Of a stretch of DNA of 64,000 nucleotides, positions 8,877 through 18,847 are shown one piece after another. The translations under genes and the position numbers were made by a program. Numbering within the stretch: the stretch's first letter is position 1; each line of letters opens with the position of its first letter. Below the pieces are notes generated by a model. It was not told the origin of the DNA, made no database searches, and saw nothing but the letters and a program-made list of their open reading frames with translations. Source of the DNA: Anaeromicropila herbilytica (GTDB lineage Bacteria; Bacillota; Clostridia; Lachnospirales; Lachnospiraceae); assembly GCF_016591975.1 (NCBI RefSeq), contig NZ_AP024169.1, forward strand, positions 3,139,001-3,203,000, in the 5' to 3' direction.

Positions 8877-9114
8877 AGGAGCACCTCCTTTATTTAGTTT
8901 TCATTGTACAAACATACAACATATAAATTTTATACTGTTTTTACTAGTATGTCAAGTATACTAGCAACAAATTTATGCATTATGTCATAAATTTAGTTAA
9001 AAATTCATTTTTTTACATCAAATTAATAATAAATATATATATTATTTGAATATTACACTAATAAATTTCAAAATTGTATTTAATCATTTTAGTATCATAT
9101 TATTTCACACTAAA

Positions 9115-9705
9115 TTAAGATAAATATTTTCTTATATCTTCACTTCGAAATCCCTTTCGATAAAGAGATGCAGCTAATTTTTGTTTTTCTATTTGTGTAA
9201 GCGACTCTATATCATTTGTCTTTTTAGCAATAGCTCTTTTAATTGCACTATCATCATTTTCTAACTCATCTTCCAACGCTGCTTCTATAATTGATTTTTC
9301 TATGCCCTTATTATGTAATTCCATTTGTATCTGTCTCTTACTCTTTGCATCCTTCTTCGAACGAACATAATTGTAAGCATATCTCTCATCGTCAATATAA
9401 TGATAGGATTTAATATACTCAATTATAACATCAATTAACTTTTCAGCATAATCCCCTTGTTTTAATTTTTGACGTAATTCATTCTCTGTACGATCCATAA
9501 ATTTTAAGATAGCTAGTGCTTTTTGTTTACCACGTCTTAATACTGTATCCGTTATTATCTCTTCATAAAGTTCCTGTGTCATATCGAGCCCTTCTTCTAA
9601 CTTATACTTGCGTATATCCGTACTATATAACAAAAAACTATATTCATATTCTATATACACTTTATACTTCTTCTTATCAATTGCTTCTAACTTTGTAATT
9701 ATCAT
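9115..9705 (-). CDS. recX: Recombination regulatory protein RecX
   Basis: RecX binds RecA filaments and limits their activity. The 196-residue product is highly charged and alpha-helical, with the three-helix repeats typical of RecX (KALAILKFMDRTENELRQKL; YHYIDDERYAYNYV; GIEKSIIEAAL). It lies directly downstream of recA on the same strand, as in many bacteria, but 269 bases away and after a terminator-like hairpin, so read-through or its own promoter must drive it. Confidence 0.92.
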   Translation of the reverse strand: MIITKLEAIDKKKYKVYIEYEYSFLLYSTDIRKYKLEEGLDMTQELYEEIITDTVLRRGKQKALAILKFMDRTENELRQKLKQGDYAEKLIDVIIEYIKSYHYIDDERYAYNYVRSKKDAKSKRQIQMELHNKGIEKSIIEAALEDELENDDSAIKRAIAKKTNDIESLTQIEKQKLAASLYRKGFRSEDIRKYLS

Positions 9706-9832
9706 TATCTTTCCTCTATCTACATATTTTATTGATTACTATCACAAATATTCATAAAAATTGTGACAACTACTTTATTTCGTAATGTATCTATAGTTAA
9801 TTATTCATTTACTACTATAATCCATATAATAA

Positions 9833-9929
9833 AAAATGAAAAGGTACATTCAAATACCATCTTAAAAGATTGAATATAATATATATTCATATATCTATAA
9901 AATAGTATTGATTATTCCTTTTCACTTTT
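9833..9929 (-). terminator. Terminator-like long hairpin after recA
   Basis: Arms AAAATGAAAAGG (from 9833) and CCTTTTCACTTTT (to 9929) pair over 12-13 bases around a roughly 70-base loop. On the minus strand the second arm runs into T residues. It may allow partial read-through into recX. Confidence 0.5.
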
Positions 9930-9974
9930 AATTTATGTCCAAGACTATGACTATTATCCAGTCTATTTTTTTAT

Positions 9975-11027
9975 CTATTCTTCTGTTTCTTCTTTTTCTA
10001 AAGTAGTATTTGTGTTTGCTACCACACCATCTTCTAGATTATATTTCTCACGTACTTTTTTCTCAATTTCTGCAAAAATATCAGGATTTTCCTTTAAGTA
10101 AATCTTTGCATTTTCACGTCCTTGACCAATTTTAGCATCGTTGTATGCATACCAAGCACCACTTTTTATTACAATATTCTCATTAGCAGCAAGATCTAGT
10201 ACATCACCTTCTCTAGAGATTCCTTGTCCAAACATAATATCAAACTCTGCTTCCTTAAAAGGTGGCGCAATCTTATTCTTAACTACCTTAATTCTAGTTC
10301 TATTACCTACGATATCTCCGCCTTGTTTTAATGCCTCAATTCTTCTTACATCAAGTCTAATTGAAGAATAGAATTTTAAAGCTCTACCACCAGTTGTTGT
10401 TTCTGGACTACCAAACATAACACCTACTTTTTCACGTAGCTGATTGATAAAGATAACAATACAATTTGACTTACTGATAACTGCTGTTAATTTACGTAGT
10501 GCTTGTGACATCAATCTTGCTTGTAAACCAACATGACTATCACCCATATCACCATCAATTTCTGCTCTTGGAACTAATGCGGCAACAGAGTCAACGATGA
10601 CAATATCAACTGCTCCAGAACGTACCATTGTCTCTGTAATTTCTAATGCTTGTTCTCCGTTATCTGGTTGTGATATATATAGGTTATCAATGTCAACACC
10701 TATCTTCTTAGCATAAGCAGGATCTAATGCATGTTCTGCATCAATAAAGCCTGCTATTCCACCTCTTTTTTGAACTTCCGACACAATATGTAAGGCAACT
10801 GTTGTCTTACCACTAGATTCTGGACCATATACCTCAATAATTCTTCCCTTTGGAACTCCACCTAATCCTAACGCTATATCTAAACTAATTGAACCTGTAG
10901 GAACTGTCTCAATATTCATATGAGCGCTTGTATCACCTAACTTCATAACTGAACCTTTACCATATTGTTTTTCTATCTGTGCTAGCGCTGATTCTAACGC
11001 TTTTAATTTATTATCGTCCTTTGCCAT
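9975..11027 (-). CDS. recA: DNA recombinase RecA
   Basis: RecA forms filaments on single-stranded DNA, drives strand exchange and triggers LexA self-cleavage in the SOS response. The 350-residue protein has Walker A GPESSGKTT (68-76), the signature ALKFYSSIRLDVRR, the L1/L2 loops (including GVMFGSPETTTGG) and an acidic C-terminal tail. AGAAGGAG lies seven bases before the ATG. Its promoter and a LexA box are visible upstream, so it is probably damage-inducible. Confidence 0.98.
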   Translation of the reverse strand: MAKDDNKLKALESALAQIEKQYGKGSVMKLGDTSAHMNIETVPTGSISLDIALGLGGVPKGRIIEVYGPESSGKTTVALHIVSEVQKRGGIAGFIDAEHALDPAYAKKIGVDIDNLYISQPDNGEQALEITETMVRSGAVDIVIVDSVAALVPRAEIDGDMGDSHVGLQARLMSQALRKLTAVISKSNCIVIFINQLREKVGVMFGSPETTTGGRALKFYSSIRLDVRRIEALKQGGDIVGNRTRIKVVKNKIAPPFKEAEFDIMFGQGISREGDVLDLAANENIVIKSGAWYAYNDAKIGQGRENAKIYLKENPDIFAEIEKKVREKYNLEDGVVANTNTTLEKEETEE

Positions 11028-11046
11028 TTATATTCTCCTTCTCTAA

Positions 11047-11060
11047 CGAACTAATGTTCT
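11047..11060. promoter_or_regulatory. LexA (SOS) box of recA
   Basis: CGAACTAATGTTCT contains a perfect GAAC-N4-GTTC palindrome, the core of the Gram-positive LexA site CGAACRNRYGTTYC. It lies between the recA -10 and its ribosome-binding site, where a repressor would block transcription. Confidence 0.85.
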
Positions 11061-11072
11061 TATCTTATATTT

Positions 11073-11101
11073 ATAGTAATATATTTTTTTAATGTTGTCA
11101 A
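11073..11101 (-). promoter_or_regulatory. recA promoter
   Basis: On the minus strand a perfect TTGACA (11096-11101) is followed after 17 bases by TACTAT (11073-11078). The LexA box lies just downstream. Confidence 0.8.
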
Positions 11102-11817
11102 CTCATTTTTGCTTCTCTGAATTCATGCTTTTGATTGATTTTAACTACTCTGTATTCCTATCATTATTACTTTTTCTTTATTCTTGAACCATGCTAATAG
11201 AGTTTTCTTTTATTCCAACCTCCTTATTTCCAACAAACTACATAGCTTAATAATCAATAATCTTCTTAATATATTCGGGTAAATCAATATATATATTCAC
11301 CGTTTGGCTAGCAAGTGAGAAGAAAACTTAATACTACGAAATTTGAGTTATTTACTTTTTATTATTTCAGATTCCATTATTCACTATAATCAATCTACTT
11401 TCTTTACTTTATAATAATATTTATTAAGCTAATAGGATGAAATTTATAAAAATCTGTTTATCCAATCATTTCATTTTTCACTATGGGGATATATTGAAGC
11501 TTAGAATTTAAGAATGTGCTAGATAGATTTTATAAAGAGTGTAGAGTTAATTATAGAAATATTGAAATAAAAATAATTTATAATAATTATATAACACCAT
11601 TTATATTTTGTAAACAGATTTACATAAATAGTAATTTTCAACTACATTAATAGCAATTTATTTACACGAATACTCTAACTGTTATTTTTTTCAATCACAT
11701 AACTTAGAAAATGGCTATCGCACCATTAAAATCAAATCGTGCAATAGCCACTAATCTATGTAACTGTACCTAAAATTCTTTGTATTAAATTCTTTTTTAA
11801 GGAATTATATAAAAATA
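11102..11817. other. Long AT-rich gap between recA and the threonine deaminase gene
   Basis: No intact gene is visible in over 700 bases. Positions 11713-11749 hold a hairpin downstream of the threonine deaminase gene. Positions 11247-11320 on the minus strand read as a short open segment ending in a stop (...VNIYIDLPEYIKKIIDY), with in-frame stops shortly upstream. This could be the tail of a decayed gene or chance. An AAGGAGG at about 11216-11222 (minus) has no usable start after it. Confidence 0.4.
11713..11749 (-). terminator. Hairpin downstream of the threonine deaminase gene
   Basis: GGCTATCGCAC (11713-11723) pairs with GTGCAATAGCC (11739-11749) with one mismatch across a 15-base loop. 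On the minus strand it is followed by T-rich sequence after a few bases. Confidence 0.65.
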
Positions 11818-13038
11818 CTATTGATATAAATTTTTGGGTTGGACAACTTTTGCATCATATCCATGATCACGAAGTGCTTTGACTATGGTATCTTTATGCT
11901 CATGTCCATAAGCTTCCATAGTTATACACAATTCTACAGCGCTATTACGATTCGTACTTATAAACTGATTATGATCTAATCGAATAATATTACCTTGTAA
12001 TTTTGCTATAATATCAGCAACACGAACCAATTCACCAGGTCTATCTGGTAGTTGTACAGAAACTGTAAATATTCTACCACGTTGTAATAAACCATGTTGA
12101 ACAATTGAAGAAACAGTGATTACATCCATATTACCGCCGCTTAATATGGAAACGACTTTTTTATCTTTACAATCTAAATGTTTTAGAGCTGCAACTGTTA
12201 ATAAGCCAGAATTCTCTACAACCATTTTATGATTTTCAATCATGTCTAGGAAGCTTACAATAAGTTCATGATCTTCTACTGTAATTACTTCATCAATATT
12301 TTCTTGAATATATGAGAAAATAGTGCTTCCAGGTGTCTTAACTGCTGTACCATCTGCAATTGTATCAACAGCAGGTAACGTAACCACATGTCCAGCCTTT
12401 AGAGATTCTTGCATACAGTTTGCGCCTAATGGTTCAACACCTATGACTTTAATCTTTGGATTTAATAATTTAGCCAATGTTGATACGCCAGCAGCTAATC
12501 CGCCACCACCAATTGGAACCAAGATAATATCAACAGTAGGAAGTTCTTTGAATATCTCCATTGCAATCGTTCCCTGACCAGTTGCTACTACTTCATCATC
12601 AAATGGATGGATAAAAGTGTATCCATTTTCTTTTGCTAATTCACATGCATGTTTGTATGCTTCATCATAAACATCCCCGTGCAGTACTACATTTGCACCA
12701 TAACTTTTCGTTCTGTTAACTTTAATTAGTGGGGTAGTAGTAGGCATAACAATGGTAGCTTTAGCATTATACAATTTAGCTGCATAAGCTACTCCTTGTG
12801 CATGATTACCGGCAGATGCTGTGATAAGCCCTTTATCTCTTTCTTCTTGTGATAATGTGCTAATCTTATAATAAGCTCCTCTAACTTTATATGCACCAGT
12901 AAACTGCATATTTTCCGGTTTTAAATACACCTTATTACCAGTTGATTCTGAAAAATAATCACTATACACTAAGTCTGTTTTTAATATTACTTTCTTGACG
13001 GCTTCTGTTGCTTCTTCAAATTTGTCCAATGTCATCAT
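11818..13038 (-). CDS. ilvA: Threonine ammonia-lyase (threonine deaminase) with C-terminal ACT domain
   Basis: The enzyme converts threonine to 2-oxobutyrate and ammonia using PLP, feeding isoleucine or propionyl metabolism. The 406-residue length is the medium form: a catalytic domain (about 1-320) with PLP Lys51 in TGAYKVRGA, the SAGNHAQG and GGGGLAAG motifs, and one ACT-like domain (330-400). It lacks the longer double regulatory domain of E. coli IlvA. GGAG lies nine bases before the first of two ATGs. The choice between biosynthetic and degradative role is open; the neighbours are not isoleucine genes. Confidence 0.9.
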   Translation of the reverse strand: MMTLDKFEEATEAVKKVILKTDLVYSDYFSESTGNKVYLKPENMQFTGAYKVRGAYYKISTLSQEERDKGLITASAGNHAQGVAYAAKLYNAKATIVMPTTTPLIKVNRTKSYGANVVLHGDVYDEAYKHACELAKENGYTFIHPFDDEVVATGQGTIAMEIFKELPTVDIILVPIGGGGLAAGVSTLAKLLNPKIKVIGVEPLGANCMQESLKAGHVVTLPAVDTIADGTAVKTPGSTIFSYIQENIDEVITVEDHELIVSFLDMIENHKMVVENSGLLTVAALKHLDCKDKKVVSILSGGNMDVITVSSIVQHGLLQRGRIFTVSVQLPDRPGELVRVADIIAKLQGNIIRLDHNQFISTNRNSAVELCITMEAYGHEHKDTIVKALRDHGYDAKVVQPKNLYQ

Positions 13039-13116
13039 GTCGCTTATCTCCTTTTATTTGCTATTTTAATATGACGTTAAGTCATAGTAGTATCTCTATT
13101 AAATTTCGCAAATTGA

Positions 13117-14067
13117 CTAAATAGTTACATCATCACCTTCGTTTGTTTTAAACAATGCATTTACAAAATCATCCGCATCAAATTTCTGTAAATCGTCGAT
13201 ACTTTCTCCAATTCCAATATATTTTACTGGAATACCAAGTTCTGATTGAATTGCGATAGCGATACCACCTTTAGCGGTACCATCTAATTTTGTCAAAATG
13301 ATGCCTGTAACATCTGCAATTTCACTAAATTGTTTCGCCTGTGCTAACGCATTTTGTCCAGTTGTACCATCAACAACGACTAAAGTCTCTCGGTAAGCAT
13401 CCTTATATTCTCGGTCAATAACACGATCAATTTTCTTAAGTTCTTCCATAAGGTTCTTTTTATTGTGTAATCTTCCTGCAGTATCGCAAATAAGTACATC
13501 TACATTTCTTGCTTTTGCTGCAGTTACCGCGTCATAAATAACAGCTGCTGGGTCTGAACCTTCTTGTTGAGCTATAATATCAACCCTAGCTCGATTTGCC
13601 CATTCTGTTAATTGTTCAATTGCTGCTGCACGAAATGTATCTGCTGCTGCAACCATAACCTTTTTATTCATATCTTTTAACTGACCAGCCAACTTGCCAA
13701 CTGATGTTGTCTTACCAACACCATTTACACCAATTAATAGAACGATTGATTTTTTATCCTCAAATTCGTAAGCGGTTTCTCCAACTTTCATTTGGTCTTT
13801 GATACTGCTGATTAAGAGTTCCTTACATTCTTTTGGTTCTTTAATTTTATTTTCTTTGACTTTCGCGCGCAAATCTTCAATGATTGCAGTTGTTGTGTTG
13901 ATTCCCAAATCTGCCATGATTAGAATTTCTTCTAATTCTTCATAGAAATCGTCATCAATATTTGAAAAACCACTAAAAATAGAATCGATACCAGAGACAA
14001 TATTATCTCTCGTCTTAGTCAAACCAGATACTAATTTACTAAAAAAACCTTTTTTCTTTTCTCCCAT
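13117..14067 (-). CDS. ftsY: Signal recognition particle receptor FtsY
   Basis: FtsY is the SRP receptor GTPase that delivers ribosomes making membrane proteins to the translocon. The 316-residue protein has a short basic N-terminal part instead of a long acidic A domain, a helical N domain (about 30-95) and a G domain with GVNGVGKTT (113-121), DTFRAAA, DTAGR and TKLDG. It lies downstream of smc and rnc, the standard Firmicutes cluster. Between smc and ftsY is a hairpin without a good T run. Confidence 0.97.
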   Translation of the reverse strand: MGEKKKGFFSKLVSGLTKTRDNIVSGIDSIFSGFSNIDDDFYEELEEILIMADLGINTTTAIIEDLRAKVKENKIKEPKECKELLISSIKDQMKVGETAYEFEDKKSIVLLIGVNGVGKTTSVGKLAGQLKDMNKKVMVAAADTFRAAAIEQLTEWANRARVDIIAQQEGSDPAAVIYDAVTAAKARNVDVLICDTAGRLHNKKNLMEELKKIDRVIDREYKDAYRETLVVVDGTTGQNALAQAKQFSEIADVTGIILTKLDGTAKGGIAIAIQSELGIPVKYIGIGESIDDLQKFDADDFVNALFKTNEGDDVTI

Positions 14068-14108
14068 ATGTCACCTCTAAATATACTAATATTTGTCATT
14101 TTATAGTT

Positions 14109-14136
14109 AATGAAAGGATACTAGGATCCTTTCATT
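14109..14136 (-). terminator. Hairpin between smc and ftsY
   Basis: AATGAAAGGAT (14109-14119) pairs perfectly with ATCCTTTCATT (14126-14136) over a six-base loop. No strong T tract follows on the minus strand, so it may attenuate transcription or stabilise RNA rather than end it. Confidence 0.5.
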
Positions 14137-14213
14137 TATAGTATTTATTCAATAGAATTACTACTACAAAGTTACGGATACTATTTAGTAATTTATCAGT
14201 TTAAAGTATTATA

Positions 14214-17200
14214 CTACTTATCTAATTCATTTTCAATTAAATTAACTGATACTAATGTAGAAATTCCTTTTTCTTGCATGGTAATACCATATAATACATC
14301 CGCAGCTTCCATCGTACCACGCCTATGAGTGATTACGATAAATTGCGTATGTTTTGTTAACTTCTTAAGATATCTTGCACATCTTTTTACATTTGAATCA
14401 TCTAACGCAGCTTCTATCTCATCTAATAAACAGAATGGAGATGGTTTTAGATTCTGAATTGCAAATAATAACGAAACAGCAGTTAAAGCTTTTTCTCCAC
14501 CAGATAATTGCATCATATTCTGCAGTTTCTTTCCTGGTGGTTGTGCTACAATACGAATACCTGCTTCAAGGATATCCTCATCTTCCATAAGCTCTAGAGT
14601 ACCTTTTCCGCCTCCAAAAAGTTCCTTGAATACTATATTAAACTGTGTTTTTATCTCTTGAAACTTCTCTTCAAATTGCTTACGCATTTCTGTATCAAGT
14701 TCTACGATAATATCTTTTAATACTTCTTCTGCAGCTACTAAATCATCTCTTTGAGTTTTTAGTAATTCATATCGTTCCATCAATGCTTTAAAATCTTCAA
14801 TGGCATTAACATTAACATCTCCAAGATTCTTTATCTTATTTTTTAAATCAGAAATGAGCTTCTTCATCTGTTGAATATTGTCATATTCTGAATTGCGTAA
14901 AGATAATGCATTATTATATGTAAGTTCATATTCTTCCCACATATAATTAATCAAGCTCTCCGATTGTTCCATTAACTTTTCTTTCTGACTGGATAAACGG
15001 AACACTTCTTTATCTAATTCATTAATGCCACGTTGTAACTCTTCTCTTTTTGTAAAAAATTCTTTATGTGATTTTGTAATATCATCTTTATCTTTTAACA
15101 AGTTTGCAATATTTTGCTCTAAGGTTTCAAGTACAGTTGAATACTCCAGTATTTTTTCTTTTGTATTATGAATGATAACTTCTTTATCAGCTACTTGATT
15201 TTGCATTTCTGCAATATTACCATTAATAGCATCAACTTCTTCTTCATATTTCTTAAGTTCACTCTTAACACGTCTTATATTTTCTAGCAAGAATTGATTA
15301 CTCTGTTCCAATGCTGAAAAATCAATTTTAATCGATGCAACTTTCTCATGAAAACTTTTTTCAATTAATCTTTCTTTTTCTAAAAATGAATTAATTTCTT
15401 CTATTCTTATTTCATTTTCTTTACTTTGGTCTTCCTTTTGTTGTAAGTTTAATTTAAGACTTTCTATATTCTTATTCAACTCTTTACTTTGTGATTCTAT
15501 TTCTTTACTTTCATTACTGATTTGTTGGTAAATTGATAGAATTTCTTCACGCTTTGCTAATGTTTGTTTTAAATTAATTTTCAATGTATTTTGAAGAATA
15601 TATTGTTCTTGAACTTCTTTTTTATTCTCTTCTATACTTGTTAAACATGTATTCTCATGCTGCTTTGATACTTCTATCTGCTTATTCATTCGATTTATAT
15701 CTTCAGTAATAGTTGATATATTCTTCTCTATTTCTTCAATTTCTCTTCTTCTACTTAATAGATTACTTGAATTCTTGTAAGCACCACCAGACATTGATCC
15801 GCCTGCACTTAATAATTCACCTTCAATCGTTACAATACGTAAGGAATAATTATATTTCTTAGCTAATGCAATAGCATTGTTAATATGATCAACTACAACT
15901 ATTCTTCCAAGTAAATAATCAATTAATTCATCAAATTTATGATCTGTGTCAACCAAAGAACTAGCAAGTCCGATAACACCGGGTTCCTTTAATGCCTTCT
16001 CATTATAAAAAGAATTCTTATTTGTAATGTTGGTTAATGGTAAGAAGGTCGCTCTACCATATTTATTTTTCTTTAAGAATTCAATCAAATCTTTTGCAGT
16101 AGTATCCGTATCTGTTACGATATTTTGTATGCTACCACCTAACGCAATCTCAACAGCTGTTTCATATTCTTTGTTAACTTTAATGATATCAGCGACAACA
16201 CCAATAACTCCTGCCTTCTTATCTTTTTGTTCCATTACTTTACGAATACTATTACCATAACCCTCATATCGTTCTGTAATATTCTTTAAGGAATCTAATT
16301 TAGAACGTTCTCTATGATATTCTTGCTGTTTATCATTTAATGTTTTCGATTGAATATTAAGATTATTTCTAATCTCTTGAACCTTCGATTGCAAATCCCC
16401 ATTTTTAACTGTTCGTTCAGCAATTAGATCTTCAACAGCTTTTAATTTACCTTCATTCTCTTTAATTGAATCTTCTTGAATTACTTCATCACTTTTACTT
16501 TTTATTAATCTTTGATTTAATTCAACTTTCTTAATGTTATTCTGTTCTAACATCATTTCATAACGTTGAAGTTTCGCTTTGGTATTCGAATTTTCATTCA
16601 TTAATTCAAAAGTATCTGAATTGAGTTCTTCAATGCTTTTCATATAATTCTCGATATTCTCTGTAATTGCTTTCAACTCGGCACTCGCTTCCGATTGAAT
16701 GCTATCCAAAGATGAGAGCTTTTCTGTAATCTCATTCTTATCGTTTTGATATTTTTCTAATTCTTTTGTTTTATCTTCAATATCGTTATATATTGTGGTT
16801 TTACGTGTTTCATAGAACTCACTACTATTATTTGCAGTAACTATTTGTTCTTTTAATACTTTTATCTCAGATTCTAACTTTTCTTTATTTATCTTAACTT
16901 CGCCTAGTGAATTCTTATCAAGTTCAATATTATTATTGTATTCCTCCAATTGTAACTCTAACTTTTCATATTCATCTTTTGTCTTTTCGTAATCACTCTT
17001 TGCCTGAGATAAGTCATTGCCAGCAATATTTATCTTTCCATCATAATTCTTCTTTTCATCGTAGATCCGATCGTATTCCATTAAGAACATATTTACATCC
17101 AGGTTCTTTAAGTCCTCTTTGTATTTCAAATATTCTCTTGCGACTACGGACTGATTCTCTAATGGTTTAACCTGTTTTTCTATTTCAGATAAAATATCAT

Positions 17201-17774
17201 TAATACGACTTAAATTTAATCTTTCTTCTTCTAGATTCTTCTCTGCAGTAAGTTTTCTCTTTTTAAATTTCACAATACCCGCTGCTTCATCAAAGAGTTC
17301 TCTTCTATCTTCTGGCTTTCCACTTAGAATCTTATCTATTTGACCTTGGCCGATAATTGAATATCCTTCTTTACCAATACCAGTATCTAAGAATAATTCT
17401 TGAACGTCTTTCAATCTGCAAGTATTACCATTAATCAGATATTCACTTTCACCAGAACGATATACTCTCCTGGCTACCGTTACTTCATCATATTCAATTG
17501 GTAACTTATGATCCGAATTATCAAGTGTTATCGCTACAAAAGCAAAACCAAGAGGTTTTCTAGTTTCTGTACCAGAGAAGATGACATCTTCCATCTTCGC
17601 TCCTCTTAGCTGTTTTGCACTTTGTTCCCCTAATACCCAACGGACAGCATCACCAACATTACTTTTACCACTACCATTTGGCCCTACGATACCTGTAATT
17701 CCATCGTTAAATTCAAATACTAATTTATTAGCAAATGATTTAAAACCATGAATTTGTAAACTCTTTAAATACAT
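14214..17774 (-). CDS. smc: Chromosome condensation and segregation protein SMC
   Basis: SMC dimers with ScpAB compact and segregate the chromosome. The 1186-residue protein has Walker A GPNGSGKSN (32-40), two long coiled coils (about 170-500 and 670-1000), a hinge between them with the glycine-rich GGSMSGGAY, and the C-terminal ABC signature LSGGEKA followed by Walker B LLDEIEAALD. Length and layout are normal. It starts 16 bases after rnc, so the two are probably cotranscribed with ftsY downstream. Confidence 0.97.
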   Translation of the reverse strand: MYLKSLQIHGFKSFANKLVFEFNDGITGIVGPNGSGKSNVGDAVRWVLGEQSAKQLRGAKMEDVIFSGTETRKPLGFAFVAITLDNSDHKLPIEYDEVTVARRVYRSGESEYLINGNTCRLKDVQELFLDTGIGKEGYSIIGQGQIDKILSGKPEDRRELFDEAAGIVKFKKRKLTAEKNLEEERLNLSRINDILSEIEKQVKPLENQSVVAREYLKYKEDLKNLDVNMFLMEYDRIYDEKKNYDGKINIAGNDLSQAKSDYEKTKDEYEKLELQLEEYNNNIELDKNSLGEVKINKEKLESEIKVLKEQIVTANNSSEFYETRKTTIYNDIEDKTKELEKYQNDKNEITEKLSSLDSIQSEASAELKAITENIENYMKSIEELNSDTFELMNENSNTKAKLQRYEMMLEQNNIKKVELNQRLIKSKSDEVIQEDSIKENEGKLKAVEDLIAERTVKNGDLQSKVQEIRNNLNIQSKTLNDKQQEYHRERSKLDSLKNITERYEGYGNSIRKVMEQKDKKAGVIGVVADIIKVNKEYETAVEIALGGSIQNIVTDTDTTAKDLIEFLKKNKYGRATFLPLTNITNKNSFYNEKALKEPGVIGLASSLVDTDHKFDELIDYLLGRIVVVDHINNAIALAKKYNYSLRIVTIEGELLSAGGSMSGGAYKNSSNLLSRRREIEEIEKNISTITEDINRMNKQIEVSKQHENTCLTSIEENKKEVQEQYILQNTLKINLKQTLAKREEILSIYQQISNESKEIESQSKELNKNIESLKLNLQQKEDQSKENEIRIEEINSFLEKERLIEKSFHEKVASIKIDFSALEQSNQFLLENIRRVKSELKKYEEEVDAINGNIAEMQNQVADKEVIIHNTKEKILEYSTVLETLEQNIANLLKDKDDITKSHKEFFTKREELQRGINELDKEVFRLSSQKEKLMEQSESLINYMWEEYELTYNNALSLRNSEYDNIQQMKKLISDLKNKIKNLGDVNVNAIEDFKALMERYELLKTQRDDLVAAEEVLKDIIVELDTEMRKQFEEKFQEIKTQFNIVFKELFGGGKGTLELMEDEDILEAGIRIVAQPPGKKLQNMMQLSGGEKALTAVSLLFAIQNLKPSPFCLLDEIEAALDDSNVKRCARYLKKLTKHTQFIVITHRRGTMEAADVLYGITMQEKGISTLVSVNLIENELDK

Positions 17775-17790
17775 CTAACCCTTCTCCCAC

Positions 17791-18492
17791 CTACGAAATA
17801 TTCTGTGATCTTAATTTTAAAATAGATTGATACGCAGCTTCTTGTTCGGCGGCTTTCTTGGTTCTTCCAATTCCTGTGCCTAGCTCTTTTTCTCCTATGA
17901 ACGCTACTACCGTAAATTTTTTATTATGATCAGGCCCCTCTTCACTTATTAACTCATATCGAAGAGGCTCTTTAAATCTACTCTGGATAATTTCTTGTAA
18001 GATAGTCTTGCTATCAAAAAAGAGCTTTTTATTATCAATATCAGATAAAATATAGTTCGTGATAAACTCTTTTGCATTAGTAAAACCACCGTCAAGATAT
18101 ATTCCTCCAATAACTGCTTCCAGCGCATCCGAAAGAATCGAATTACGTTCTCTACCTCCAGTTGCTGCTTCCCCTTTTCCAAGAAGTATATAGTCTCCCA
18201 AATTAATCTCACGCGCACAAAATGATAATGTTTGTTCACAAACAATGCTCGCACGAAGCTTTGTTAGATCTCCTTCTAACATATTACTGTTCTTTTTATA
18301 GATATACTCACTTGTTACTAATTCTAGGACTGCATCCCCTAAGAATTCTAAGCGTTCGTTATTTGCTAGTTTATCTAGCCTTTTTTCATTAGAAAATGAG
18401 CTATGAGTAAGCGCTTGTCTTAAAATTTTCTTATCATTGAACTGATAATGAATCACGTCTTCAAATTTTCGAATCATTTCCATGTTCGTCAT
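17791..18492 (-). CDS. rnc: Ribonuclease III
   Basis: RNase III cuts double-stranded RNA, including rRNA precursors. The 233-residue product has the catalytic signature NERLEFLGDAVLEL (45-58), a second acidic site SDALEAVIGG, and a C-terminal double-stranded RNA-binding domain (about 160-230). AAGGTAAT precedes the ATG. It lies between acpP and smc in the conserved plsX-acpP-rnc-smc-ftsY cluster; the acpP terminator upstream implies a promoter or read-through. Confidence 0.97.
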   Translation of the reverse strand: MTNMEMIRKFEDVIHYQFNDKKILRQALTHSSFSNEKRLDKLANNERLEFLGDAVLELVTSEYIYKKNSNMLEGDLTKLRASIVCEQTLSFCAREINLGDYILLGKGEAATGGRERNSILSDALEAVIGGIYLDGGFTNAKEFITNYILSDIDNKKLFFDSKTILQEIIQSRFKEPLRYELISEEGPDHNKKFTVVAFIGEKELGTGIGRTKKAAEQEAAYQSILKLRSQNIS

Positions 18493-18565
18493 ATTATTAC
18501 CTTGCCTTTCAAATGTATAATTGTTATGTGTTTACAACTCTTCTATATTTTTCCTTCTTTAAACA

Positions 18566-18591
18566 AAAAGCCCTTTTGAAAAAGGGCTTTT
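18566..18591 (-). terminator. Terminator after acpP
   Basis: AAAAGCCCTTTT and AAAAAGGGCTTTT form a compact GC-cored hairpin. On the minus strand it begins right after the acpP stop and is followed by TTTTTGTTT. Confidence 0.88.
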
Positions 18592-18595
18592 AATA

Positions 18596-18826
18596 TTAGT
18601 TAATTGCGTTTTTAATTTGATCTACTGCATCACTAACAGTTACGATATTTTCTGCTTCTTCATTCGCAATTTCGATATCAAATTCTTCTTCAATTCCCAT
18701 AATGATTTGGAATATGTCTAAAGAGTCAGCTCCTAAATCATCTACAAAAGTAGTATCCATTGTAATCTCATCTTCATCTACGTTAAGTACTTCACTAATA
18801 ATTTTTTTTAATTTTTCAAATTCCAT
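18596..18826 (-). CDS. acpP: Acyl carrier protein
   Basis: ACP carries growing acyl chains in fatty acid synthesis. The 76-residue acidic protein has the 4'-phosphopantetheine attachment Ser35 in GADSLD. An upstream ATG at 18847 would add seven residues but has no ribosome site and abuts the plsX stop. The ATG at 18826 has AAAGGTG six bases upstream and gives the standard length. It follows plsX by 21 bases, so the two are cotranscribed. Confidence 0.96.
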   Translation of the reverse strand: MEFEKLKKIISEVLNVDEDEITMDTTFVDDLGADSLDIFQIIMGIEEEFDIEIANEEAENIVTVSDAVDQIKNAIN

Positions 18827-18847
18827 GTTAATCACCTTTCTTGACAT

